This document shows, piece by piece, positions 22,598 to 33,109 of a stretch of DNA of 64,000 nucleotides. Source of the stretch: Tremella fuciformis (lineage: Eukaryota > Basidiomycota > Tremellomycetes > Tremellales > Tremellaceae); NCBI GenBank assembly GCA_032768795.1, contig CP136493.1, positions 806,001 through 870,000 on the forward strand, in the 5' to 3' direction. Numbering within the stretch: position 1 is the stretch's first letter; every line of letters starts with the position of its first letter. The notes below the pieces were generated by a model. The model had not been told where the DNA came from. It worked only from the letters and a program-made list of their open reading frames with translations, and ran no database searches. The translations under genes were made by a program, and so were the position numbers.

Positions 22598-23241
22598 TTA
22601 GTTGTAGCCAGAATTGTTGATTTCCGCAACACGGGCCAGGATCCAACGATAGGCATTCTCATCAGAAGTGCCGTTGTTGTCTCCATCGAATTGTTCGCCC
22701 GGGAAGGTGTTGAGCAGATTCAACAGCCAAGCTCGGAGGTTGGCGATGGTCGATGCACCTGGACGAATAGCGTACCATTCCGTGGCTAAAATTCAATTGT
22801 CAGCGCGCGTCTACAGTATTATATAGAGATCGAGAGCAGGCACTCACTGCCCACTCGAGTCAGGTTGCACGCCCTGAGGAGGTTCTTCTCAAAAAAGTAG
22901 CCAACTCTGGAATTGGCGCCGGCGCCGCCAGGAATGCCATAGGTGCCCGAGCCGGCAGTACGATCGTTCTGTACAAGGCTACAAGTTGGCATCAGCTCAT
23001 ACAGCACGCAGCGAGCAGAGAGCAGCATGCCAAGCAGCCGACACCCACTTGTACGAAGGGTTGTGAGTCGAATACCTCGTCCCGGCGAGCCCATCTCCAA
23101 ACTTGATGTAGAAGTATCGCACGCCCGCGGCATCCTGGGCGAGTCAACACGATTGTCCAAGCATTCAAGACGCACCTCGGCACCGTCTGGGTTCGTCAAG
23201 GGGTCCGGGCTGACGATCAAGTAGAAATCGTTGGGGGCCAT
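22598..23241 (-). CDS. Unknown 156-aa globular protein
   Basis: Four exons on the minus strand: 23241-23176, 23134-23049, 22978-22848 and 22785-22598. All three introns have good donors (GTGCGT, GTGGGT, GTGAGT) and restore one open frame. The start is MAPNDFYLIVSPDPLTNPDG. Aromatic, beta-rich sequence follows (GVRYFYIKFGDG), then Gly-rich loops and a helical C-terminus (TIANLRAWLLNLLNTFPGEQ ... AYRWILARVAEINNSGYN). There is no signal peptide or membrane span. I cannot assign a family. It sits convergent to the 243-aa gene with only 222 bases between stops, inside the block of unknown proteins, and may belong to the same unit. Confidence 0.72.
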
Positions 23242-25449
23242 ATTGCTGTCCGATGATGCTGGCTACAGGGGTAGCTGTCTAATCGCTGGTGATTTCGACA
23301 GTCCAGTGGGCCGCTATAGCAGAGATGGGGGCGCAGAGCTACCAGCCTACAGTCTCGGGAGAATCGCAGTTGCTTACGAGGTTGGAATCTGGGACCTCGC
23401 CCGTGACGCAAAGTAAGGTTGAAGATCGACGGAGACACGAATGCTGCGTAAGCGAACAGCGAAAGACGTGCCTTGATACATACAGTAGTAGCTGATACTA
23501 CAGACATTGGCTGGTAAGTCACGTTTGGTTTAGGTAGCTTTCGGCATACTGAGTCCCGCGTCAAACGCAGAGCCGAGACCTGCTGACACGCTTACTATTG
23601 TTCAGTAACGACTATTTGCGACGACCCCATTTGGTGCAGTACGCCGCAGTGTGCCGTGACTAAGTCTTGAGTGACACGATCTTGGATGGGGGGAACGCGA
23701 AATCTTGCTTTGAACATCTTCTCAAAGCACGGGAGCGGGTGGAACTGGACGGCACGGCGTGGCAGCGATGTTCACCTGGGTAATGCTGAGGGGGCCCGAA
23801 GGCGCTGGGGTAATCGCTGCTCGCCGGCGCCGCAAGAATCATGCTGCGATGGTTTCGGCAATTGTCTACAGCGAGATTTCCAACTCTGCAATTCCGTGTA
23901 CAGGTGATGGGTTTGGAAGCGTGTCGTTGACACTACTACGCGCGAAGAGGTCGGCCATGTCGGCACTATGCTGGGGACATAGGAAATCCGAGCTCCTAGT
24001 AGCAAGACATAGGGACGGAAATGAACCGTTCCAAGCGTTCTGGGCCACCGTATGTAATGGGAACAAGACGGACTTGGGCGACGCGAACAGTACACCCTTG
24101 GTGGCATATTGTATGGGAACGCGAGTTCAGTCGAGAGGTAGGGCGGGATCAGCGGCAGGTTCAAACGTGCATCGCAAGCTAATTGTGGCGGACGCCACGA
24201 TGGACAAGGACGCAGGCGAGTGGTCGAGGCTCGACCGCACGCCCAATCAGCCTCTTCGTCAGACACTCGGCGAGTGTGGAGAGCGTGACTTCTCCTCCTT
24301 ACACTCAAAGCCCTCACCTCGGCTCCAACCACCTCTCTGCATCGTAGCTAAGCGCGAGAGCGACATACAAGGGTCTGCCACACGCCAGAACCGCACGGGT
24401 CTCAATTCGCAGGTGGTGCAGCCGGAGCAGGGACCGGGCCAGGGGTGCTAATGGCGATCCTCAGTTGCGTGCAGCCCTGGCGCAATGGCCGTCGCTGCAG
24501 TCTTGAGGTCGGGATGCAGCAGGTCGATCGTGGAGGTGATGCTGCGGTTTCAAACCTTGCACCAGCGATAGTCGCGGATGCCGTCCCACCTGTCTGACCC
24601 TTGCAGCCTACCGCGGTCAGCCCAGAACCGCACGCAAGGCCCCGGCGACTGAGGGGTTGTCCCCGCCATCGCCGTGGATCGAGACATTCTCGAATATGTC
24701 AACAACCAACAACCGGTATGGACGATCTCGTCACTTCGGAGCCCTTCGTCGACGAGTGGCTGTTCTGCCGCCCTGGTCAGTCCCAGACAAGCGCCTGTGA
24801 CTTTCTGGACCCCGTGAACGGCACTGCACCTTCACGCACCTTCCCTTACCGGATCTTCTACGGCTCAACCGCCTACAGGCTTTTCAGGGTACTGTACTGT
24901 ACACTGACATGCGCAGCTGTGCTGTGAATGTTAGCCAAGATGCATGACCACGGTCAGTCCCGGGCATACTGGCTACTGGCTGAGGCGGTCACTCGATCTC
25001 TCCATCGCTCACTCCCTAGCAGCAGAAACCCTCGGGCCAGAAGCTGAATCGCAAAGGTTTGCGCGGTGAAGCGACCCCTAGACCTCCAAGGGCAGAGTCC
25101 TCCCCAATGGACCAGCGTGCCAGCTACAGCCGGCCGGGACGCAGCCGAACCCCTGTCTGTGCTGAGCAGAGCACAGTGTGCTACAAGTTGCGGGAATGCA
25201 ACCATCGAGTAAGCAGGCCAGCCGGGTGCCTGAACACTGCGAGCATTCCATTCCTGGGCCCGGGAACGCAATTTTAAAGTTAAAGTTTCGCTTTCGCCAG
25301 TCACCTCGTGCCTGCGTGTTCTTCTGGAACGCACGGCGCAGCGGGCAACCTTGTCCCGTGGTTGAAGAAATGTCGCGCGAAAGAGAGAGCGTGTATAAGA
25401 GCGGCATCAGCGCTGGGCCGATACTGTAGCTGTACCCCTCCACCAAAAC
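23242..25449. other. 2.2-kb gap without a recognised gene
   Basis: No reading frame here has convincing codon content or splice logic. The longest (plus, 23759-24451) lacks any recognisable motif. Base composition is less GC-rich than the flanking genes. The right end holds the promoter of the 536-aa gene. I saw no tRNA-like cloverleaf, no terminal repeats and no transposase fragment. It could be decayed sequence or an extended regulatory region. Confidence 0.45.
25394..25400 (+). promoter_or_regulatory. TATA box of the 536-aa gene
   Basis: TATAAGA lies 50-56 bases before the ATG at 25450. The short spacing implies a leader of only about 20-30 nt. It parallels the TATA box in front of the 243-aa gene. 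Confidence 0.55.
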
Positions 25450-27218
25450 ATGTTTGTCTCATTGCTCGCAGATATCGTCAATGTCAATCACGACACGCTC
25501 GAGGGTCGCTTCAAGGACAAGCCCAACTCGCTCCTTGGACACCTTGACCACTCCAAGATCGCGTACAACAACGACCTGCGCAAGCTTGTCGCCGTCCAGG
25601 TCGCCTCCCGAGCGGATATCCAAGGTCTCTCGGCGGAGAGGCTGAAAGTCCCACCTTTGAAGCCTTCCGACTACACCGGGGACGTCAGCCTGCTCCATGC
25701 CTACGCCGCCAAAGTCGCCAAGGAGTCATCCCTGGATGCCGACCAAGTCGCTGCTGCTCTCTCTAAAGAGTTGACGGTGGAGACCTTGAAGGAGATATAC
25801 GAGTCTCTAGGGCAAGATCACATCGAACACACGCTTGAAAAGTCTCGAGCGCGCTTGAGCCAGGCGTTCAACGACCAGCGCACCAAGCAGATGGCCTTCA
25901 TTGTCGTGATCAACGAGACCGACTATGCCTTCCGGCTCACGGATCAACACGATATGCTCGACCTCACAGCTGTCACCTTTGGCCACTTGTACCCTAAAGA
26001 AGTCGGCAAAGACGACACGCTTGTCAGTTGGGGGGTCTGGGCCACTGGAAGTGGCAGCACATCTGGCGCTGCGAGCTCCATCAAAGTCGCGACGACGTAC
26101 TGTCCCCCGGGCGGGTCCGACTTTTACTTCATCGCGTCCGCCAGCTGCCCCGCTTGGACGCCGACAAACACGCTCGCGCTCAAAGTGTACGGCGGAACCG
26201 GCGGCGATCACGACCAAGTCGTTCGAGAGTGCAAGGACAACGAGAGCGTCAGCTCCCAGTCCCGAAGCACGATCGACGCGAAGAGCCCGGACGGACGCTG
26301 TTTCGTCACCGCACATCTAGGCAGCAAAGAAGGGAAGCGCGCGTTTGTGGTGGTCCGCATCACGTATTATCAGGTGTCTGAACGGCAAGTTGTCGCCAGA
26401 AAGAACGTACATTACATAACACCTGACGGTTTGCAGTGACCCGAAAGAGGCTGCCGGTGATGGAAACCTCTTCAATTCGAGCTATGGTCCACCGTCTCTC
26501 CGAACCGTCTTCTCCACGTACTTTGACGTCGGCAAGGCCCCAAATAGCATCCCAGGATCCGACCCCGTAACCAATGGGCCAGAGCGTCCAGTGTGGATTG
26601 TGACGCACGACATCCCAGCGCTGCTCAAGTACTTTGACAGGGACAGCGCCCAGCTCAACGCGCAGATTGAAGAGACATACCGACGCAATCCCTCGCTGGC
26701 AGCATACAAGGACAAGCCCTTCCCCAACCCTGGGTTCCATTGGGTGAGTCACGGTGGCTGGGTGGCTGGACCCGCTGGTCGCTGATGACAGGGTGTGCTC
26801 GTCGGCGAGTTCGTGCACGAGTTGAATGCCGAGGCAAATGGCCTGTCCATCGTCTACCAGAATCGCCACGTCAAATCGCGCAACGGGGACCAGGTCATCA
26901 CCGAGGGTGGTGCCTCCGATGTCACCTGGCAGGCGTTCGAGCTGGGTACCACCACCTGCAATGATGAAGCCATCCGACAGGCCGGTGAGTGAAGATGGCA
27001 AAGTGGCGAGGCTGCATACATTGACGTCTCCAGGGGAGAATGCGATTGCGCAGATGAAGGGCGAGCATGGCGAGCGGTACGACCCCTGGAACAACAACTG
27101 CCAGGTGCAAGTGAAAAAGACCCTGGCTGTGATTTGCAAGCCGGGCTACAAAAGCTTCAATGGCATTGCCGATGCTGCGGCCATTCAGAGTGCCTACAAG
27201 GCCGTCGTGAAGGCCTAG
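25450..27218 (+). CDS. Unknown 536-aa multidomain protein with a papain-like (LRAT/NlpC-type) C-terminus
   Basis: Four exons: 25450-26375, 26437-26743, 26792-26984 and 27034-27218. Residues 1-145 are helical and charged. Residues about 146-308 look like a beta-sandwich (FIVVINETDYAFRLTDQ ... VSWGVWATGSGS ... CFVTAHLGSKEGKRAFVVV). After a linker the C-terminal third has PGFHWGVLVGEFVHEL (His410, also His420) and later YDPWNNNCQVQV (Cys498). The order His-Trp-Gly then Asn-Cys is what circularly permuted papain-like folds (LRAT, PPPDE, some NlpC/P60) show, so a thiol hydrolase or acyltransferase is possible. There is no secretion signal. The overall layout resembles effector or toxin-like proteins, but that is only an architectural impression. 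The first intron's donor is weak (GTCTGA); the other two are standard. Confidence 0.75.
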
Positions 27219-27564
27219 TGTGTGGCCTCTGAGGATCATACGGGTAGTGTTTAGCTAGCGTCATGGCATGCAAGGAGCGTAATATCTGGTCTGGTAGCTA
27301 TGGCCTTTTCGTACTTGGGCACTCTGCTAGCGCAGGGATATACTAGCTGTCTACGGGAGATCAACTGGAAGCACGCGCGGGCGTGTTTCTGGAGGTGACA
27401 GACCATTATTAGTGGGTTGCATGGATCCACGCGATCGCCATTGACACCGCAGGTGCTCTCATGAACCAATACTTTGCAAAGAGATGAGCCCCGCTCTCTG
27501 CCCCTCCTCTCCCCTGTCCGCCCTCTGCCTGCTGTGTCCCATCTGGTCTCCCCCATAGAGCGCC
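27219..27564. other. Convergent 3' flanks
   Basis: A 346-base region between two convergent genes. A CT-rich stretch (CCCCTCCTCTCCCC-like) lies near 27500-27540. Nothing coding is visible. Confidence 0.45.
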
Positions 27565-27955
27565 TCATGCCTTGCCGCCAGGATTTGAAATGATAATCGG
27601 CGCATTTGGGTTGGTCCGGTTCCTCTCCCTCTTATGCCGGCGATGTCTCCAGCAGCCGATACCAATGAGAACGCTGAGTACAAAGCCACCAACAAGACAC
27701 CCTATCAGGACTGAGAGTTAGCATGCGCACGTCAATATGTGAGGACTGTCCCGCAGGCCGACCCGTGACTGGAAGAGGCTCACTGTGCTTGTTCTGAGTC
27801 GAAAGACCGTCGTACTTTTTCGCAACGGTAGACGTAGCGCTCAACCAGTCACCATCGGTCGTTGAGCTGGCGCCGTTGCCGCCACCGTTGGCCGAGGTCG
27901 CCACGGTAGTCGAAGTCGGTTTGGCAGTCGTGGACTCTTCCCCTGCAGACGACAT
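27565..27955 (-). CDS. Small Ser/Thr-rich single-pass membrane protein
   Basis: Two exons, 27955-27784 and 27710-27565, give 105 aa from MSSAGEESTTAKPTSTTV. The N-terminal 55 residues are Ser/Thr/Asn/Gly-rich. One transmembrane helix follows (ILIGCLVGGFVLSVLIGIGC), then a strongly basic stop-transfer (WRHRRHKRERNR) and a short tail. The intron has a GTGAGC donor and a TGCTAACTCTCAG end. This layout, an O-glycosylatable ectodomain with one helix and a basic tail, resembles wall-stress sensors of the Mid2/Wsc kind in miniature. A good acceptor (CTGACGCGTCCGCAG, ending near 27983) just upstream suggests further 5' exons with an ectodomain, but I could not join one in frame. Confidence 0.6.
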
Positions 27956-28247
27956 GCTCGTCAGGTCCGTCCTGCGGACGCGTCAGAGTATCGTGGTGGA
28001 CTCGAATCGCGCTTGAGCCGTCGTGGCAGAAAAATGACTGGCTCGAACTGTGAATACGACTTTCTGACTGGATGTCGAGTCGTGAGCCAGGACGTCCAGC
28101 GACTGAGGCCTTGAGCTCGGAGCGGGCCTCCTTTCATTCCCAGTGATGCGGCGCGTCTCACTGAAAACTAGAGGGGTAGTAGCCAAAGGAGGCCCCACGG
28201 TATCGAGTATGATGTCGACCGTGACGTCGTATGGGTGTTGAATCGTA

Positions 28248-29682
28248 TCACGACCGTTCAGCCCCTCTGGACATGCGCCATCGGACGTAGTCCTCGGGCA
28301 GAACACCACCCCAGCGCCCGTCGACCACGCCTATGGGACCGACGCAGAACAGCTCGCAGCCTCGGCGCGGGATGAAGCTGAAGCGCCAGACCACGGCAGG
28401 TGGCAGGGGAGCACCGTCTGTCAGGGATTGAGAAGGGGCCGGATCTGTCGGCAGGACGTGATGGATGACGAGAGACAGTACAGAGTGCAGGAAGTGCAGG
28501 GACGGGTCGGGATGCCAGACCGGGTTGGGCAGTGACGAGATGCTACGGGGGTAAGCTATGCTATTGATCGTGTACGATCTAGAGACCATGGACGCACAAT
28601 CGCGGTATTCTGCTCGTCTCGAACGTCGTTCTCGACTGCAAGATCCCGGCCTCGTCTCTGAACCCAACCTCGATGGTCGGCACACCCAAGAGCCAGCTCT
28701 GCGCCCAATGCTTGAGCATTTTCCTGCCATGAGCCGGCGTGCCGCACACCGCCAAGGGGCGCACTTGTGGAAGATCATGTCCTGCTTCTCCGTCTCGATG
28801 ACTTTATTCGTCTTGAGCTCCATGCATCCTTCGAGACCAGGGTGCGGCTCGCCCGGCCGGGCCTGGACGCAGTCCACCTCTCCTCCGAGGCAGAACGGTA
28901 TCTCCCCTATCCCACTGCGCACCACGCTGCTCGTCAGCCATGCCGCGGCTGACGGCCCCAAGTGGCCCACTTGCACCACTGCACATTGGTGTTCACGTCG
29001 CCCGACCACCCGTCGGGATCATCGGGGCGCCGTTCCTCGCCCGCCGCGGGCACGGTGGAGAACGACTCGAACGCGTAGCCCATGTACGTCTGCCACGCCC
29101 ACGCCGACTGCTTCGAGCGCCTGCTCTTGCGCAGCTCGGGAGGGTCGTGCAGCTCCACGTAGACGGATCCGTCCACCGCGAGTGCGGTCATCTCCCACCC
29201 TTCCCGGTCTTCGAACGGCGCAGTCATGATCCTCATTCGTCAGCCCCTCTTCGGCCCACATCTCCACTTCGGGCAACATGATTGCTTCGAGCCCCAACGC
29301 TGCGAGGGAGAAGGACTCACCTCGTGATCATGCCTCGCCAAGTGATGATCCCGCCCTTGCGCTCGCCCTTGCCGCCCATCTCCCACACGCGCCTCAGCGC
29401 CTCGCACAGGCCGTCCAGGTGCTCGTCGACGTTCTCGTCCCGCTCGACCTGCCTGTCAAAGGCGTAGTTGAGGTCGGCGCCGATGGGCGCGGGCCGGTAG
29501 TATGCCATGGACGAGTCGTCATGCCTGATTGACCTGTCTGGCTGGTGAGAGTAGGTTGAGATGAGTGTTGGCTGGCGGTAGGCAGGAGCGGGTCCGAGAC
29601 GATGGTATGAGTTGCGGGGTGGGAGGGGGAGAAAGTGGTGTTGCTTGCGTTCAGGCTCGTTGTGATGCGGAGGGCGGTACAT
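28248..29682 (-). CDS. RAI1: Decapping nuclease/pyrophosphohydrolase RAI1 (DXO family)
   Basis: Five exons on the minus strand: 29682-29321, 29231-28971, 28926-28765, 28723-28598 and 28542-28248 (401 aa). RAI1/DXO landmarks appear in order: [10 protein letters not shown], a [16 protein letters not shown] segment, [22 protein letters not shown], the metal-binding strand GGEVDC, the catalytic pair ELKTNK, and the fold-closing [19 protein letters not shown]1 removes aberrant 5' caps and partners the exonuclease Rat1 in quality control and transcription termination. All acidic active-site positions that I can identify are present. The N-terminus of about 55 residues is His/Pro-rich and may be disordered. 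Introns of 89, 44, 41 and 55 nt all rejoin conserved residues. Confidence 0.93.
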
Positions 29683-29921
29683 CTCGAGTCGAGCTGCGCC
29701 TCGAGCTATCCGCGTCGAGCAAGGTGATCTCCTTCACTACTCAGCATGAGAGAAGAAGCACAACTGCAAAGGAGTCGCCGATCAGATATCTAAGATCTCG
29801 TATTCCAGGCGCTCGGATTCGGATTTTCGGCTGCGAGGTTCTCATGTATATACACGATGATGATGATAACTACAGACTGTACACACTCCAAAGCTTTGTT
29901 ACATCGGCCCCGCCAGTACAT

Positions 29922-32525
29922 CTAGTCAACAATCACCACACCGTTGAAAGACTCGTTGCCAATCATCTTCGTCACGATCTGGAGCGGATCCTTCTTGTCT
30001 GCAGCGAGGCAGAGGTTGAGCGCTGGACCGATATTGGCACGCTCCCATTGCTGCTCGTCGGACTCCTCGATGTCATCCTCGGCTTGCTGTCGAAGGAAGA
30101 ACTTCATCAAGGCGCCAGACCAGCCGCTGACGAGACTGACGCCCTTTTCGTCCGCCCGTACAGGCTTGGGTGTCCCAGCAAGTCGACCGGCGAGGTTCCA
30201 GTACACCATTTCGGGCATCGCGTAACCTGCCTCTGCGAACTTGCGCTGGATGGTCTGATGCTCAGTCTCTCCGTACCTCCTGTTCGTCGCGACGTCGAAC
30301 TGCATGTCGCTGAACACGAACAGCCGCTTGACCATGTGCTCGGGTGGAAGCTGGCGGCGTCGAGCCATGTTGAGAATGAGGTCGAAGACCTTGTAGAAGC
30401 TGGTAGAGACCTGCCAGTGCGCCTGGCTCAAAGTTGTAGCTCGTTGGGACAGTGGAAGAGTGATATCGATCGTCTCAAAGGTGGGCTCGGACGAAAAGGT
30501 GAAGAAGCCGCCGGACCAAGGGGGCATGGCGAGCTCTCCCAACAGTAGAGTGAGGGCGATGCACCGAGCAATGGGTGTCGGACGATCCTTGGTACAAGTG
30601 AGCGAGCCCATTGAGCCTGAGACGTCGGCCACTGCGAGCGAATTCTGCAGCTGCGACGCTGAGCTTGATCGCAGCGAGTCGACCAGGGCCCGCCACTGCA
30701 GGTTGGCGAGACGAGACTTGACGCCATTGCCTGCGCCCGTCATGGCATCGATGAGGAGCTCATGAGGAAAAAGCGATGCCCCTGACACGGTCGTGGAGCT
30801 GCGGCATCAGTCACAGTGCAGGCAACTTCTCCAATTTTACTCACCCCTCAAGTACTTTCGTCAGATACCGCTCGAAGCCCACAGGGTCGTGCTCAGCAAA
30901 GTTCTCGGCGTTCCTTGCCATGCACCGAGCGGGAACCCGCCACGTTAGCGAGCTCCACGTCTAGCATCGGAAATACCTTGGTGTAATCGATGGACCATTG
31001 ACCTTCAACCATGTTTCGCTCCGGAACACTCGTCGCCTGGCGCAGAGGTGTTAATACCTCTTGTTGTAGCTTCATCCGTGCAACGTTAAGCTCGAGAGCA
31101 GGATGAAACTTGATGGCCAGTGCCGAGGCGAACATGTACTGGCGGTCTACCGTCTTGCCTGGCGAAGCTGCCCATTTGGCGGCATAAGAGAGCCCGAAAA
31201 GAAAAGGCGAAGAGTTCCCTTTCCACTTCCCTCGCTGGCGGTCCGGCAGCTTCAGGAAGTCCTTGTGTGACTCGAGCCTGTTCAGGTCGGACCTCAGCTG
31301 TTCTTCAAACAGCTCTAGAACGACGAGGTAGAGCGCTTGAAACTTCTTATCCGTCGTGATGGCCTTTTCGAAGCGCTCTCGGAGAAGCGCATCTTTGGCC
31401 TTTCCTGAGAACGTCAGCTACGTCGTGAGCATTGAGCCAGTTCCATACGGTCTTGAGCCAGCCACACGCTCTTGGTGAAGCTTTGATTGGGGGAGACTTT
31501 GCCCGCTCGGAGCTGTATGGACCGCCCCACGTTATGGCCAAGCTTCGCTCGGGCCGAAATGCGGCGGGCCTTACGCAGCTTGACGAATTTGTGTCCGACG
31601 AGGATGTTGGGCGAGATAGCCTCCTTGCATGCGTCGAAGTCTTGGGTGGCGTCTGGATCCAGCTGACCGTTGATGTGCAGCGTGAGGAGATCAAGGAGAC
31701 TGCCTACGTCAGCTCCTATTGCCAAAATGCAGACGAGGAATCCACTCCTTGAAACATCCGTGCGGCCTCGGAGGATACTCTTCTTTCTCCTCTTGAGTTG
31801 CCTCGACATTACCGTCGGCGTCTAGGTCGAGCACGCCGAGATCGCGCTGCACCCGCGTCTCCAGGTCTCGCTGCGCATTTGCTTCATCCCGCGCTTTAGA
31901 ACGGTCGCGCATACAAGTGGGGTCGGTGATGAGGTGCAAGCTGACATCAGCTTCTGTTATAATTGGTATGTTGCTGAGAGCCCCTCTCACTTGGAGAGCA
32001 TCGTGCGCGGGTGATACGCCCACACCCACGCCATGCAGCGATAAAACATTTGCTCCATCCCTTTACCCTCGTGTATGCTTCGCGCGTGGATAATGATCCG
32101 CATGGTACTTCTCGTCAGCCACGCTTCTCGACTCGGTGGCAAAAGGGTGCTGACCTGTTAGGATCAACCGCCCATGCACTGCGCAGCAGCTGATTCAGCC
32201 TTTGCGTCGAGATGCCTTCCACCATGTCGAAGAACAGGTCTACCAGCGGCGACAGCGTTTCGCGGTAGGCATTCGCCCTGTTCTCGGTGAGCGTGTCTGG
32301 GGCGGCGAGCATGGCCTGGATGAACGGATGAGTCGGGGCGTTCTGCGCGGCGGCCCTGGGCGGGCTGATCACCCCCCGTGATTGGGTGGGGAGAGGGAGA
32401 AGTCGGTCCAGAACAGTGTGCAGAGGTTGGGAGAGGAGCGCCAGGAAGGACGGTGGCAACGAGTAATCCACCTGACTGAACTTGGTCGGGGCGGGGGAGG
32501 ACTGGGTTGTGCGTGAGGCCGGCAT
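29922..32525 (-). CDS. DUF2828 protein with von Willebrand A-like domain
   Basis: Seven exons: 32525-32155, 32107-31991, 31940-31746, 31699-31449, 31404-30977, 30936-30845 and 30798-29922 (776 aa). DUF2828 landmarks: SPLVDLFFDMVEGIS, an EGKGMEQMFYRCMAWVWAYHP block, HGCFKDLLDLLTLHINGQL, KWAASPGKTVDRQYMFASAL, and VEGQWSIDYTK/VPARCMARN. The C-terminal half has a MIDAS-like start (AVADVSGSMGS) and LFVFSDMQFD, as in vWA folds. The family is widespread in fungi and plants; its biochemical role is unknown. Six introns have GT-AG ends. The one at 30976-30937 starts GTATTT but its 3' end must be GCGG to give the conserved KVPARCMAR, so it is either a GT-GG intron or a sequence error (see findings). 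Confidence 0.9.
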
Positions 32526-33109
32526 CTTGCCTTGGCACTCTGGAGTGGCTCTCGTTCAGCTCAGTGAGGACGGCGGGTGTCGACCTAGTCAGTACAGGTC
32601 TGAAACGGAGAGAGAAAGACGAAGAGGAGTGAGAAAGAGGTGTGGGGCGAGTGTGAGGAAAGAAGCAAAGATTTGAGTGGCAAATACACTAGCGAGTAGC
32701 GAGTGGGTCCGAGCGTCATCAGTGGCACTCACCTGTGCCACATACATGGCATGCATTTCGAGTCGACGAGGGTGCCTACTTATTGTGCCAGGAGGCACGC
32801 GGTGCTCAAAGGTGGGCTCAAAAGATCTTTTCGAGGTATCAAGGGGTATGTTTACCGCGGTGACTGGTGAAACAGCAAGTCGAAACCCGGTCGCCTGAAT
32901 ATACGCACGCTTCAAATCGGTGGCTTATCCCATTGACCCGGCTGCCCTTAGGCTTATCGAGGCATAACAACTGCATATATTCCCCTCTGCCAGTGACCCA
33001 AGAGTCTAATGACAATTGATCGCTTTCTACAACGGATACCTCCTAAATCTTCCGACGACTCTGCAATGATCCTCTTTACCGCCACATCATCACTCCGCTC
33101 GCTCGCTTC
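32526..33109. other. Intergenic, DUF2828 promoter and permease 3' flank
   Basis: A 584-base region. The right part follows the permease stop codon and should be its 3' UTR. The left part is the promoter of the DUF2828 gene and contains GA-rich tracts at 32600-32670. No further gene is visible. Confidence 0.45.

Noticed and set aside
23759..24451. 230-codon plus-strand frame in the 2.2-kb gap
   Set aside because: No motif, no codon preference resembling the neighbours and no promoter signal. I left it as non-coding.
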